Shown: piece after piece, positions 26,789-36,787 of the stretch
How the letters are laid out: the number at the start of each line of letters is the position of its first letter
Numbering within the stretch: position 1 is the first letter of the stretch
Source of the DNA: Balnearium lithotrophicum
Lineage (GTDB): Bacteria > Aquificota > Aquificia > Desulfurobacteriales > Desulfurobacteriaceae
Length of the DNA stretch: 64,000 nt
Assembly: GCF_900182585.1 (NCBI RefSeq)
Contig: NZ_FXTM01000004.1
Span: forward strand, 46,749-110,748
Reading direction: 5' to 3'
Notes under the pieces: model-generated
Databases searched by the model: none
Seen by the model: the letters and a program-made list of their open reading frames with translations, nothing else
Told to the model about the DNA's origin: nothing
Made by a program: the position numbers and the translations under genes

Positions 26789-27985
26789 TTAGTATTCTTC
26801 ACCACCAGCCTCAATTTCCCTCTTGAGGGACTCTGGAGAAATCTTGAATAGGAACATCTTGTAAACCCAAGCTTGGTAAGCAATAACAATTGGGGTAAAG
26901 ATTATCGCAGCAATGAGCATAACGGTAAGGGTTAATTGACTGGAGCAACCGTTGTAGATGGAGATTGAGTGTTCAAGACCTAAGCTTGAGGGAACTGCTA
27001 ATGGATAAGCTCCAAACATTACGGCAAGTCCAGCAAAAACAAATGTGAAAAAGGTTGCAAAGAACGCCTGAGCACCATTTGCATTCTTAACAGCTATCAG
27101 CCACCAGACTGCACAGAGGGCAGCAAGAATAATGAGGGCAAACTCAATTGCAGGGAACCTAAAGAGTGCATGGGGAAGAACGTTTCCTTGAAGCATTCCA
27201 GCAATCTGCTGAACCATATCCTGGGGTAGGTTAAGGTACTTAACCTTGGAAACATCTCCAATCTTGTAGGAGATTGTGTAGGCTATTCCTGTACATACAA
27301 CGTACATAATTACAAATGGAAGCCAAATCTTAAGACCGATGCTTCTTGCCCTTTCAGCTACAGAACCTTCTGTTTTCCAGAGGAGCCAGGAAACACCGTG
27401 CATCATGATGAATAGAACGGTTGTAACTCCGACCAACAATCCGTAGAGGCCGTGGAAAGTAAATGGATTGACTAAGTTGATAAAGCTAATTGGGAACTTC
27501 TCTGCATAGACAAATCCGTGAAGGAGGTCTCCCTCAATAGCAGAGTTCTTGATTGGAAGTCCTGCAATGATGTTTCCAATGGCTACACCGATTAAGAGAG
27601 CAACCAATAGGGAGGACCAGAAGATGCTTTGGTCCCAGAACTTTCTCCAGCCTTCACTCTCTTCCTTGCTCCTGAATTCAAAGGAGACTGCCCTGTAAAT
27701 CAGAGCAAGTAGAACAACAAAGAGCGCAATGTAAAGGGAGCTAAAGAGTGCAGCATAAAGCTCTGGGAACGCTGCAAATGCGGCACCGCCAGCTGTAATG
27801 AACCAGACCTCATTTCCGTCCCATACAGGACCTATTGCATTGATTGTTACCCTCTTTTCTATGTCTGTCTTTGCTACAAATCCGTGGAGAATACCAACTC
27901 CAAGGTCAAAACCGTCTGTAAGGATGTAACCGGCGATTAGAATTGTTACCAAAATCGCCCAAATGGTTTGTAAATCAAAGTGCAT
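26789..27985 (-). CDS. cydB: cytochrome bd ubiquinol oxidase subunit II
   Basis: Membrane partner of CydA in the bd-type quinol oxidase, which reduces oxygen to water without proton pumping. 398 aa with about nine hydrophobic helices. The N-terminus LQTIWAILVTILIAGYIL followed by DGFDLGVG and the GPVWDGNEVW motif near residue 52 are diagnostic for CydB. It starts 14 nt after cydA. Confidence 0.96.
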   Translation of the reverse strand: MHFDLQTIWAILVTILIAGYILTDGFDLGVGILHGFVAKTDIEKRVTINAIGPVWDGNEVWFITAGGAAFAAFPELYAALFSSLYIALFVVLLALIYRAVSFEFRSKEESEGWRKFWDQSIFWSSLLVALLIGVAIGNIIAGLPIKNSAIEGDLLHGFVYAEKFPISFINLVNPFTFHGLYGLLVGVTTVLFIMMHGVSWLLWKTEGSVAERARSIGLKIWLPFVIMYVVCTGIAYTISYKIGDVSKVKYLNLPQDMVQQIAGMLQGNVLPHALFRFPAIEFALIILAALCAVWWLIAVKNANGAQAFFATFFTFVFAGLAVMFGAYPLAVPSSLGLEHSISIYNGCSSQLTLTVMLIAAIIFTPIVIAYQAWVYKMFLFKISPESLKREIEAGGEEY

Positions 27986-27999
27986 TGCCCACCTCCTCC

Positions 28000-29400
28000 T
28001 TAGTAAAGTTCAGCCTCTTTCTCTGGGCCTTTTGCTGCAAACTTAGAAAGAAGATAGAAGTCTGCAATTGCAAGACCTGTGAACGTTAATAGGAATATTA
28101 CGTAAGTGATTACAACTTCTATGTTCGTTAAAGGTGATACTGCTTGAGCAGTCTTAAGTCCAATTTCGGGAAGGAGAATTTTCCCGTAATCGTCAGTTAG
28201 AGGATAAACAATCCATGGCTGCCTTCCAACCTCTGCTGTAACCCATCCAAGCCAGCAGGCAATGTAGGGAAGTGGTAATGAGTAGAGAGCTACTTTTAAG
28301 AATCCTGTTGCATTCTCAAGGTCTCTGTACTTAGCAAGTCCCCAGATGAAGAGAATTGCGAAGAAGAATCCCAAGTAAACCATTATGTGGAAAGCCCAGA
28401 AAACTAAGTTTACTGGTGGAATGTAGTTTCCTGGACCAAACTGAGCTTCAAACTTCTTCTGTAAGTCCTTTGCTCCTAAGAGCTTTCCGTTGAAGTCGTG
28501 TGTTGCAAGGAAGCTTAAAAGGCCTGGAATGGGAAGTGGAATTTCAACTGCGTTCTTCTGAGCCTTCTGGTCAGCCCATGCTGCAATTAATATGTTTGCT
28601 CCGCTCTTTGTGTCCCAGAGAGCTTCCATAGCCGCAAGTTTTGTTGGCTGAGTTTTAGCAACTTCGTGGGCATGGATATCCCCAATGACAATCTCTCCCA
28701 ATGAGGCAATAAGTCCGAATATAAGTGCAACGTAAGCAGACTTTTTGAAAAACTCAACGTTCTGCTTTCTTAGTAGGTGGTAGGCACTTACCGAAAGAAC
28801 AAATATGGCTGAGAGAACCATTCCGGCTGTTGCAGTATGCCAGAACTTAACGTCTGCTACCGGGTTAAACACTACAGCCCACCAGTCTGCAAGTTCTGCC
28901 CTCTTTCCTGCAACAAAGTTCGAAACCTCTGCTCCTACAGGGTGCTGCATCCAGCCGTTTGCGATGAGAATCCATAGAGCGGAAAGGTTTGAACCGATTG
29001 ATGAGAGCCATGCAGCAAGCAGGTGTACTCCCTTTGGAACCTTGTCCCAACCAAAGAGGAAGACTCCCATAAACGTTGACTCCATGAAGAATGCAAGGAG
29101 ACCTTCAATGGCAAGTGGAGCTCCGAAGATGTCACCTACGAACCTTGAGTAGACAGACCAGTTCATACCGAACTCAAACTCGTGGACAAGACCCGTTGCA
29201 ACTCCAAGTGCAAAGTTAATCGCAAAGAGCTTTGCCCAGAACTTTGCCATGTCCCGGTAGATTTCCTTACCGGTTGCGTAGTGGAGAGTTAGCATGATTG
29301 CAGATATCGTTGACAGCCCTAAGGTAAGGGGCACAAAGATGAAGTGGAAGAAGGCTGTCATCGCGAACTGCAATCGCGATACAAGTAGTACAAAGTCCAT
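28000..29400 (-). CDS. cydA: cytochrome bd ubiquinol oxidase subunit I
   Basis: Heme-bearing subunit of the bd oxidase. 466 aa. His19 (heme b595 ligand) is in TAFFHF, the second axial His lies in KFWHTATAGM near residue 184, and the GRQPW motif is intact near 387. The periplasmic Q-loop is short, so this is not the long-loop E. coli form. In an anaerobe or microaerobe its main job is likely oxygen removal. The gene heads an operon with cydB, cydX and two further small membrane proteins. Confidence 0.96.
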   Translation of the reverse strand: MDFVLLVSRLQFAMTAFFHFIFVPLTLGLSTISAIMLTLHYATGKEIYRDMAKFWAKLFAINFALGVATGLVHEFEFGMNWSVYSRFVGDIFGAPLAIEGLLAFFMESTFMGVFLFGWDKVPKGVHLLAAWLSSIGSNLSALWILIANGWMQHPVGAEVSNFVAGKRAELADWWAVVFNPVADVKFWHTATAGMVLSAIFVLSVSAYHLLRKQNVEFFKKSAYVALIFGLIASLGEIVIGDIHAHEVAKTQPTKLAAMEALWDTKSGANILIAAWADQKAQKNAVEIPLPIPGLLSFLATHDFNGKLLGAKDLQKKFEAQFGPGNYIPPVNLVFWAFHIMVYLGFFFAILFIWGLAKYRDLENATGFLKVALYSLPLPYIACWLGWVTAEVGRQPWIVYPLTDDYGKILLPEIGLKTAQAVSPLTNIEVVITYVIFLLTFTGLAIADFYLLSKFAAKGPEKEAELY

Positions 29401-29448
29401 TGCAACACCTCCCTTAAAGGTTTATTTCTTATTCAATTCCAAATTCCG

Positions 29449-29454
29449 ATTATA
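29449..29454 (-). promoter_or_regulatory. candidate -10 element of the cyd operon
   Basis: On the minus strand TATAAT lies 49 nt before the cydA start, in the 97-nt gap between argB and cydA. The sequence at the matching -35 position is weak, so an activator may be needed. I found no FNR-type inverted repeat here. Confidence 0.4.
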
Positions 29455-29497
29455 CTACAAGTACACTAATAATCCACAGTTTCGAACCAACAGTATA

Positions 29498-30415
<918 letters not shown>

Positions 30416-30434
30416 CTACAAAGGAGAGAGAGAT

Positions 30435-31010
30435 TTGGAAAAGGTAGTTGTTGGAATAACGGGAGCAAGCGGGTCTGTTTACGGTAAGAGACTGGTTGAG
30501 GTTTTAGTTTCAAACTCCTACGGTGTTGATTTGGTATTTTCAGAAGTTGGGAGGAGGGTTTTTGAATACGAAATAGGTATGAGCGTTGAGAGATTTATCT
30601 CAATTCTTCCCTCTGACCTTGTTAACGTTTATGAACCTGCAGACCTTTTTGCTCCCATTTCAAGTGGAAGCTACCCTGTGAGGGGAATGGTAGTTTCCCC
30701 TTGCTCTACAGGAACGTTGGGCCACATTGCTAATGGAGTAGTTCAAAACCTAATCCACAGGGCTGCAGACGTCAATTTGAAGGAAAAAAGGCCTGTAATT
30801 CTCGTTTTGAGGGAAACCCCGCTGAACAGGGTTCACGTTGAAAATATGTTAAAGGTAATAGATGCCGGGGCTACAGTTCTTCCTGCCTCTCCGGGATTTT
30901 ACGGGAGACCTTCGTCCGTTGAGGAACTTGTTGACTTCGTTGTTGACAGAGCTCTCTCCCTTCTCCTTGGTAGAAAGTTCGGTCTCTTTAAAGGCTGGTC
31001 TCCCGAATGA
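30435..31010 (+). CDS. ubiX: flavin prenyltransferase UbiX
   Basis: Joins dimethylallyl phosphate to FMN to make the prenyl-FMN cofactor of UbiD decarboxylases. 191 aa. VGITGASGSVYGKRLVE at the start is the FMN-binding motif, and SPCSTGTLGHIANG near residue 100 and LRETPLNRVH near 135 are typical. An in-frame ATG at 30363 would add 24 unrelated residues; I choose the TTG at 30435 because AAGGAG lies 8 nt before it and the family begins there. The 3' end overlaps the convergent epmA by 23 nt. Confidence 0.93.
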   Translation: MEKVVVGITGASGSVYGKRLVEVLVSNSYGVDLVFSEVGRRVFEYEIGMSVERFISILPSDLVNVYEPADLFAPISSGSYPVRGMVVSPCSTGTLGHIANGVVQNLIHRAADVNLKEKRPVILVLRETPLNRVHVENMLKVIDAGATVLPASPGFYGRPSSVEELVDFVVDRALSLLLGRKFGLFKGWSPE

Positions 31011-31917
31011 GGCAGTTTGTTGAATAGGGGATTACTTCTTCTATGCTATCTGCTCCCGTTAAAACCATCAACAACCTGTCAAAACCTAAGGCTACACCTT
31101 CACAACGTGGAAGTGGCTTCTCCTTCAAGGCTTTTAAAAATTTGCTATCGACGTTCCTGCCCTCAAATTTCTCCTTGTACTCCTCAAAACTGGTTAACTC
31201 GGTATATCCGTTTGCTATTTCAACTCCTGATATGTAAACCTCAAACCTCTCAGCTACATCTCCTCTAACCTTTGAAAAGGCTCCGAACTCTTTAGGATAA
31301 TCGTAGAGAACGACTATTTTCCCAATTTTTTCTATCCCCGGCTCAACCTTCTCTACAAGGAGTTTGAAAAAGGCCGTTTCGTAGCTTTTTTCCCCCGATA
31401 ATTCCCTTACTCCTTCTCTATCAAAGACAGAGACTCCGACAAATTCCCTAAATGCTTCATCCACAGTTATAAGTTCTGTTTCGTTTAAGTCCGTTTTAGC
31501 TCCTTTAAAGACTCCAGTTTCTCTTTTGAGAGCTCTTCCACACTCCCTAATGAGGGATACTGTTTCTTCAATTCCCACCCTGTAGCTTTCTCCAACCCTG
31601 TACCACTCAACCATTGTGAACTCTACAGAGTGGAGGTTTGTTACCTCACCGTTTCTGAAAACCTTACAAATTTGGAATATTCTCTCAGCTCCGTTTAAAA
31701 GAAACCTTTTCATGAAGAACTCTGGAGAGGTATGGAGAAACCAACTGTACGTTTTTCCAGAAAAGTCCTTAAAGGAGGATTCAACGTTCTCAACGTTGTC
31801 GTCGGGATTTTCGTAGGGTGATAAAATTGGTGTATCCACTTCAATGTAGTTTAAGCTGTAGAAGAATTCTCTAACCGTTTTTTTAAGGAGATTTCTGACA
31901 TTTAGAAGCTCTACCAC
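30988..31917 (-). CDS. epmA: EF-P lysine lysyltransferase EpmA (GenX/PoxA)
   Basis: Short lysyl-tRNA-synthetase-like enzyme without the anticodon-binding domain, which lysylates elongation factor P. 309 aa. Class II motifs are visible: motif 2 around FRNGEVTNLHSVEFTMVEW near residue 88 and motif 3 as GVALGFDRLLMVL near 280. I choose the GTG at 31917, with GGAGG 7 nt upstream; an upstream ATG at 32007 would run into the divergent phosphoesterase gene. Neither efp nor epmB is in the window. Confidence 0.88.
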   Translation of the reverse strand: MVELLNVRNLLKKTVREFFYSLNYIEVDTPILSPYENPDDNVENVESSFKDFSGKTYSWFLHTSPEFFMKRFLLNGAERIFQICKVFRNGEVTNLHSVEFTMVEWYRVGESYRVGIEETVSLIRECGRALKRETGVFKGAKTDLNETELITVDEAFREFVGVSVFDREGVRELSGEKSYETAFFKLLVEKVEPGIEKIGKIVVLYDYPKEFGAFSKVRGDVAERFEVYISGVEIANGYTELTSFEEYKEKFEGRNVDSKFLKALKEKPLPRCEGVALGFDRLLMVLTGADSIEEVIPYSTNCLIRETSL

Positions 31918-31942
31918 GATAAAGCCTCCTTCAGGGGAATTT

Positions 31943-32665
31943 ATGAGAGTTGGAATAGTATCCGATATACACGGAAATATACATGCCTTGATGTCTGTTG
32001 AGACCAAACTTAGTGAATTGAACGTCGATGAGGTTTGGTGTTTAGGGGATACGGTAGGTTACGGAGCTTTTCCTAACGAGTGCCTTAACTGGGTCAGGGA
32101 AAACTGCAGTAGGGTCTTACTCGGTAACCACGAGCTTGCACTTTTAGGGTTTGTTGATTTGGAACTTCTCAACACCTACGCTCAAACTGCTATAAAGTGG
32201 AGCTTAGAGAGGGTTAGTGAGGAAAACTTAGAGTTTTTAAAGAACTTGAACGTCCAGGAACTTTTAGATTGTTGTCAGTTGGTTCACGATACACCTGTAT
32301 CACCGGGGAGTATGGATTACATCCTGACAAAAAATGAAGCATTTAAAGCCCTTTTGTCTCAGAAAAGGGAGATTTGTTTTTTCGGTCATACCCACATTCC
32401 AAAGGCCTACAGGCTTTTAAGTTCTCTAATTGACGAAATTTCTACGAGAGAAGTTAACATTACGGGGGGACGTTACCTCTTAAATCCGGGAAGCGTTGGT
32501 CAGCCAAGGGATAGAGACCCAAGGGCTTCCTTTGGGGTTTATGATACAGAACGGGAAAAGTTCAGCGTTTTTAGAGTAGAATATCCAGTAAAGACTGCGG
32601 CAAGGGAGATTTTAAGGGCTGGGCTTCCGGAGTTCCTTGCAGCAAGGTTAATTGTGGGGGTTTAG
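31943..32665 (+). CDS. metallophosphoesterase, calcineurin-like
   Basis: 240-aa two-metal phosphoesterase. The metal ligands are in GIVSDIHGNIHAL (residues 4-16), CLGDTVGYG near 33, LLGNHELAL near 59 and FGHTHIPKAY near 148. The architecture fits the YfcE/DR1281-type family, which cleaves phosphodiesters; the substrate is unknown. Only 25 bp separate it from epmA. It is followed directly by an aldehyde dehydrogenase gene. Confidence 0.85.
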   Translation: MRVGIVSDIHGNIHALMSVETKLSELNVDEVWCLGDTVGYGAFPNECLNWVRENCSRVLLGNHELALLGFVDLELLNTYAQTAIKWSLERVSEENLEFLKNLNVQELLDCCQLVHDTPVSPGSMDYILTKNEAFKALLSQKREICFFGHTHIPKAYRLLSSLIDEISTREVNITGGRYLLNPGSVGQPRDRDPRASFGVYDTEREKFSVFRVEYPVKTAAREILRAGLPEFLAARLIVGV

Positions 32666-34099
32666 ATGAAGGGTTACATGTTGATAGCTGGAAAGAGGGT
32701 CTTTAAGGGTGAGGAAATTGAGGAGAGGTTCCCTTACGACGGCTCACCAGTAGGAACAATTCCAAGGGGAGGTGAAGAGGATGTAAACCTTGCAGTTGAG
32801 TCTGCAAAGATAGGCTTTGAGAAGATGAAGAGTTTAACCTCCTACGAGAGGTTTAGAATACTTGAGAGGGCTGCAAGGCTCCTTTCAAAAAGGAGTGATA
32901 GGTTTGCGGAGCTCTTAGTTAAGGAAGTCGGAAAGACAGTTAAGGAGGCTTTTGGAGAGGTAGGAAGGGCCGTTAACACGATAACCCTTTCTGCTGAGGA
33001 GGCAAAGAGGGTTTTAGGTGAAGAGGTTAAGTTTGATGGAGCTCCAGGAATAAAGGGAAAGGTAGGCTTTTACAGAAGAGTTCCCTTGGGAGTCATCGGT
33101 TGTATAACTCCATTTAACTTCCCTCTAAACCTTACCTGCCACAAGGTAGCTCCAGCTTTAGCTGCTGGAAACGCTGTTGTTATTAAGCCCTCAGAGAACA
33201 CCTCGTTGGTTGTGATAGAGCTTGCAGAACTCCTAATAGAGGCAGGTTTCCCCCCAGAGGCAGTTAACGTTGTAACAGGTTACGGAGAGGAGGCAGGAGA
33301 TGCCCTGGTGCGCCATCCAGGCGTAAGGATGGTCACGTTCACCGGAAGCGTTCAGACTGGAAAAATAATTATGAGCCGTGGGGGGCTTAAGAAGTACGCA
33401 ATGGAGTTAGGTTCAAACTCGGGCGTTTATATAGATTCTGACCAGTCTGAAAAGCTTTCTCAGGTTGCAGAGAAGGTGGCAAGGGGAGGCTTTGCCCTTG
33501 CAGGTCAGGTATGTATCTCCGTTCAGAGGGTTTTTGTCCACGATTCCCTCTTTGATAGGTTTGTTGGGGAGCTCTCCTCCTTTACAAAAAAACTAAAAGT
33601 TGGAGACCCAAGACTTGAAGAGACAGACGTTGGACCTGTTATAGATAAACAGGCTGCAGACAGAATTATGGACTGGATTGATGAGGCTAAAAAGTTAGGG
33701 GGAGAAATAGTTTGTGGAGGTAAAAGGCTTTCAGATACCCTTATAGAGCCAACGGTTATTACAAATGTTTCAAGAAAAGCCAAACTCTTTAGAGGGGAGG
33801 TCTTTGGTCCCGTCATTATGGTTAACCCAGTATCCTCTTTAGAAGAGGGAATAGAGAACATAAACGACTCCTCCTACGGTCTTCAGGCTGGCATATTTAC
33901 AAACAATTTAAAGAATGCATTTAAGTTTGTCGAGGAAGTTGAATGTGGTGGAATCATGGTGAACGAGATTCCAACTTTCAGAGTGGACCAGATGCCCTAC
34001 GGTGGAGTTAAGGAGAGCGGAATAGGAAGGGAAGGACCAAAGTTTGCAGTTGAGGAGATGACGGAGATAAAGACTATCTGTTTTGATACTGAGTTTTAA
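32666..34099 (+). CDS. NAD(P)-dependent aldehyde dehydrogenase
   Basis: 477-aa member of the aldehyde dehydrogenase superfamily. Catalytic Cys is in GQVCISVQR near residue 276, the general-base Glu in MELGSNSG near 242, and the nucleotide-binding Gly in FTGSVQTGK near 220. The C-terminal part (PTFRVDQMPYGGVKESGIGR) is close to the lactaldehyde / non-phosphorylating glyceraldehyde-3-phosphate type found in thermophiles. The substrate cannot be fixed from the sequence. Start codon ATG directly follows the phosphoesterase stop. Its 3' end overlaps coaD by 26 nt. Confidence 0.87.
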   Translation: MKGYMLIAGKRVFKGEEIEERFPYDGSPVGTIPRGGEEDVNLAVESAKIGFEKMKSLTSYERFRILERAARLLSKRSDRFAELLVKEVGKTVKEAFGEVGRAVNTITLSAEEAKRVLGEEVKFDGAPGIKGKVGFYRRVPLGVIGCITPFNFPLNLTCHKVAPALAAGNAVVIKPSENTSLVVIELAELLIEAGFPPEAVNVVTGYGEEAGDALVRHPGVRMVTFTGSVQTGKIIMSRGGLKKYAMELGSNSGVYIDSDQSEKLSQVAEKVARGGFALAGQVCISVQRVFVHDSLFDRFVGELSSFTKKLKVGDPRLEETDVGPVIDKQAADRIMDWIDEAKKLGGEIVCGGKRLSDTLIEPTVITNVSRKAKLFRGEVFGPVIMVNPVSSLEEGIENINDSSYGLQAGIFTNNLKNAFKFVEEVECGGIMVNEIPTFRVDQMPYGGVKESGIGREGPKFAVEEMTEIKTICFDTEF

Positions 34100-34580
34100 A
34101 TTTCTCCTTGAGTCTTTTTTCAACGTACCTTGTAACGAACTGGGATATGTTCCCTCCGTAAGAGGCTATCTCCCTTACTGCTGATGATGATAGATACGCA
34201 TACTCTTCTGAGGGCATGAGGAACACGGTTTCAATTTCTGGGTAGAGTTTTCTGTTGAGTGAGGCCATGGTGAACTCGTGGTCCATATCTGAGACTATTC
34301 TGATTCCCCTTAAAATTGCTACTGCTCCTTCCCTCTTTGCAAACTCAACGAGGAGAGAGTTAAACGTCTTTACCTTCACTTTTTCAAAGAGTCCTACTTC
34401 CTTCAGACTCTCAACAAACATTTCTCTCCTTTCCTCTATTGAAAATATTGGTCTCTTCTTAGGATTTTCCGCTATTCCTACAATGAGCTCAGGAAAAAGC
34501 TCAAGACCTCTTCTTACTATATCAATGTGACCTAGAGTTACAGGGTCAAAGGTTCCTGGATATATAGCTTTTTTTATCAT
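34074..34580 (-). CDS. coaD: phosphopantetheine adenylyltransferase
   Basis: Fourth step of coenzyme A synthesis. 168 aa. The nucleotidyltransferase start IYPGTFDPVTLGHIDIVRR, the basic LRGIRIVSDMDHE near residue 88 and SSSAVREIASYGG near 127 are diagnostic. Its start lies inside the end of the preceding FlgN-like gene, a 35-nt overlap. Confidence 0.96.
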   Translation of the reverse strand: MIKKAIYPGTFDPVTLGHIDIVRRGLELFPELIVGIAENPKKRPIFSIEERREMFVESLKEVGLFEKVKVKTFNSLLVEFAKREGAVAILRGIRIVSDMDHEFTMASLNRKLYPEIETVFLMPSEEYAYLSSSAVREIASYGGNISQFVTRYVEKRLKEKFKTQYQNR

Positions 34581-34863
34581 TTAGTCCCTCAACTCTTTTC
34601 TTTTTAAAATGTTCAATTAATGAAAGAATTTTCTCCTTATTATCTAAGCTCAGGAGTACTGATTTTAAAACATCGCTCCAAGTATCGTCTTCTTTCATCT
34701 TATACTCCTTTAATGCTGATATAAGTTCCTTTTTTTCTCTTTGAAGCTCTTTTAGAGTATGAATTTCCTCATAAGTAATCTCCTTCTTCTCCATTAGTCT
34801 GGTTATAAGTAAGTTTTCAAATTCAAGGATTTCCTTTAGTTTCTTCAGGATAGATTCAACCAT
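34546..34863 (-). CDS. small helical protein, possibly FlgN-like
   Basis: 105-aa, Lys/Glu-rich and almost wholly helical. The pattern LKEILEFENLLITRLMEKKEITYEEI followed by LKELQREKKEL, read in pieces, resembles the FlgN flagellar chaperone family, whose members are short and poorly conserved. No other flagellar gene is adjacent, so the call is tentative. GCGGAG precedes the ATG. It overlaps coaD by 35 nt. Confidence 0.55.
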   Translation of the reverse strand: MVESILKKLKEILEFENLLITRLMEKKEITYEEIHTLKELQREKKELISALKEYKMKEDDTWSDVLKSVLLSLDNKEKILSLIEHFKKKRVEGLNDKKSYISRNL

Positions 34864-34937
34864 CTTTACTCCGCAAACTTCATTGTTCCTGTATAAAAAT
34901 TTATGTTTTTCTTTCGTTCTATGGTTTAATCAAAGCC

Positions 34938-34968
34938 ATTGTTAAAATTGTGTTAAAATTCCAACAAT
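34938..34968 (+). repeat. tandem and inverted repeats upstream of mdh
   Basis: TGTTAAAATT occurs at 34940-34949 and again at 34951-34960, eleven bases apart, about one helical turn. ATTGTT (34938) and AACAAT (34963-34968) form an inverted pair around them. They lie about 20-50 nt before the mdh start and could be a promoter or operator; TTAAAAT also resembles a -10 element. Confidence 0.4.
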
Positions 34969-34989
34969 TCAATGTGAAGGGAGGAAACT

Positions 34990-35931
34990 TTGGATAGAAA
35001 AAAGATAACAATTGTTGGAGCTGGAAATATAGGTGCAACTCTGGCACTTCTCCTTGCAAGAAGAGAAACGGCAGATATTACGCTAATTGATATTAACGAA
35101 GGTGTTGCTAAAGGTAAGGCTTTAGATATTATGGAAGCTTCTCCAATATTAGGATTCAACGCCCACGTGGTTGGAACTGGAAACTATGAGGATACTGCTG
35201 GCTCCGATGTGGTTGTCATTACTGCAGGATTTCCAAGAAAACCTGGAATGAGCAGGGATGACCTACTGTTTAAAAACTACGAGGTGGTTAAGTCCGTTTC
35301 TGAACAGATAAAAAAGTACTCTCCTGAAGCCTTTGTCATTGTTGTTACTAACCCCTTGGACGCAATGACCTACACTGCCTTAAAAGTAACAGGCTTTCCG
35401 AAGGAAAGAGTTATAGGAATGGCTGGAGTATTAGACTCGGCAAGGTTTGCCTACTTTATTTCTGAAAAGACTGGAATTTCCGTTGAGAATATTAAGGCTT
35501 TTGTTATAGGTGGACACGGAGACGATATGGTTCCACTTCCCGAATACACAACAGTTTCAGGAATTCCTGTAAGAAAGTTCTTATCAGAAGAAGAACTAAG
35601 TGAGGTAATTGAAAGGACGAGGTTTGGAGGAGGGGAAATAGTTCAACTCCTTAAAACGGGAAGTGCTTTTTACGCTCCTGCTGCATCAATTTTGGAGATG
35701 GTTCTTGCAATCCTCTGGAACAAGAGGAAAATTCTCTCTGCAAGTGTTTATCTTGATGGTGAAATAGGCAAGTACTATGGAGCTACAGGTTTGTGCGTAG
35801 GGGTTCCCATAGTTTTGGGGAAGGAAGGAGTCGAGGATATAATCAAGCTTGAGCTTACAGATGAGGAGTGGAAGGCCTGGAGGAGGTCTGTTGATTCTGT
35901 AAGGAACTTGGTTGAAAAATTGCCCCTTTAG
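34990..35931 (+). CDS. mdh: malate dehydrogenase
   Basis: Interconverts malate and oxaloacetate; in Aquificota it works in the reductive TCA cycle. 313 aa, LDH-like type. NAD loop VGAGNIGATLAL near residue 8, Asp in LIDINEG near 33, substrate Arg in PRKPGMSRDDLL near 85, VTNPLDAMTY near 120 and the catalytic His in GGHGDDMVPL near 178. The start is TTG with GGGAGGA upstream. The fumarase alpha gene follows 10 nt later. Confidence 0.95.
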   Translation: MDRKKITIVGAGNIGATLALLLARRETADITLIDINEGVAKGKALDIMEASPILGFNAHVVGTGNYEDTAGSDVVVITAGFPRKPGMSRDDLLFKNYEVVKSVSEQIKKYSPEAFVIVVTNPLDAMTYTALKVTGFPKERVIGMAGVLDSARFAYFISEKTGISVENIKAFVIGGHGDDMVPLPEYTTVSGIPVRKFLSEEELSEVIERTRFGGGEIVQLLKTGSAFYAPAASILEMVLAILWNKRKILSASVYLDGEIGKYYGATGLCVGVPIVLGKEGVEDIIKLELTDEEWKAWRRSVDSVRNLVEKLPL

Positions 35932-35941
35932 GAGATGAAGG

Positions 35942-36787
35942 ATGAGAGAGATTAACGTAGATAAGGTCAGGGAAGTTGTTAAAAAGCTGTGTGTGGAGGC
36001 AAACTACAGGTTACCCCAGGACGTTCTCAATGCCTTTAAGGAGGGAAAGGAGAGGGAAGTCTCTCCTGTTGGAAAGAACGTTTTTGAGATATTGGAGGAG
36101 AATGCGAAGATTGCCTCAACCGAGGAAATCCCCTACTGTCAGGATACTGGATTTGCCGTTGTCTTTGTTGAAGTGGGACAGGATGTTAGGTTTGTTGGTG
36201 GAAGTTTAGAGGAGGCTATAAACAGGGGAGTAGCAGAAGGATATACTGAGGGCTACCTGAGAAAGTCAATAGTTACAGACCCTCTCTTTGATAGGAAAAA
36301 TACCGGAGACAATACACCGGCAGTGATTCACTACTCGATTGTTCCCGGAGATAAGGTTAGAATAACTGTTGCAGCAAAGGGTGGTGGAAGTGAAAATATG
36401 AGCAGGTTGGCCATGCTTAAGCCTGCAGATGGTGTTGAAGGAGTTAAAAAGTTTATTTTGAAAACAGTTAGTGACGCCGGTCCAAATCCCTGCCCTCCTA
36501 TAACTGTGGGAGTTGGCATTGGGGGAACTTTTGAAAAGGTGGCCTTTCTGGCAAAGAAAGCCCTTCTAAGGCCTATAGGACATAGGAATCCCGACCCAAG
36601 GTATGCAAAACTTGAGGAGGAGCTCTTAGAGGAGATAAACAAGTTGGGAATTGGCCCTTCAGGATTTGGAGGAAAGGTTACAGCTTTAGATGTAAAGATA
36701 GAGTGGTACCCCTGTCACATAGCTTCACTTCCCGTTGCAGTTAACATTCAGTGCCATGCCTCGAGGCACAAGGAGGCTGAGATTTAA
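35942..36787 (+). CDS. fumA: class I fumarate hydratase, alpha subunit
   Basis: Iron-sulfur alpha chain of the two-subunit fumarase; converts fumarate and malate. 281 aa. Cluster cysteines lie in PYCQDTG near residue 60, GPNPCPPITVG near 183 and EWYPCHIASLP near 260. KRGSENMS-like GGGSENMSRL is the substrate region. The beta subunit gene that usually follows is absent here: an intrinsic terminator comes right after the stop, and the next gene is on the other strand. Confidence 0.94.
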   Translation: MREINVDKVREVVKKLCVEANYRLPQDVLNAFKEGKEREVSPVGKNVFEILEENAKIASTEEIPYCQDTGFAVVFVEVGQDVRFVGGSLEEAINRGVAEGYTEGYLRKSIVTDPLFDRKNTGDNTPAVIHYSIVPGDKVRITVAAKGGGSENMSRLAMLKPADGVEGVKKFILKTVSDAGPNPCPPITVGVGIGGTFEKVAFLAKKALLRPIGHRNPDPRYAKLEEELLEEINKLGIGPSGFGGKVTALDVKIEWYPCHIASLPVAVNIQCHASRHKEAEI

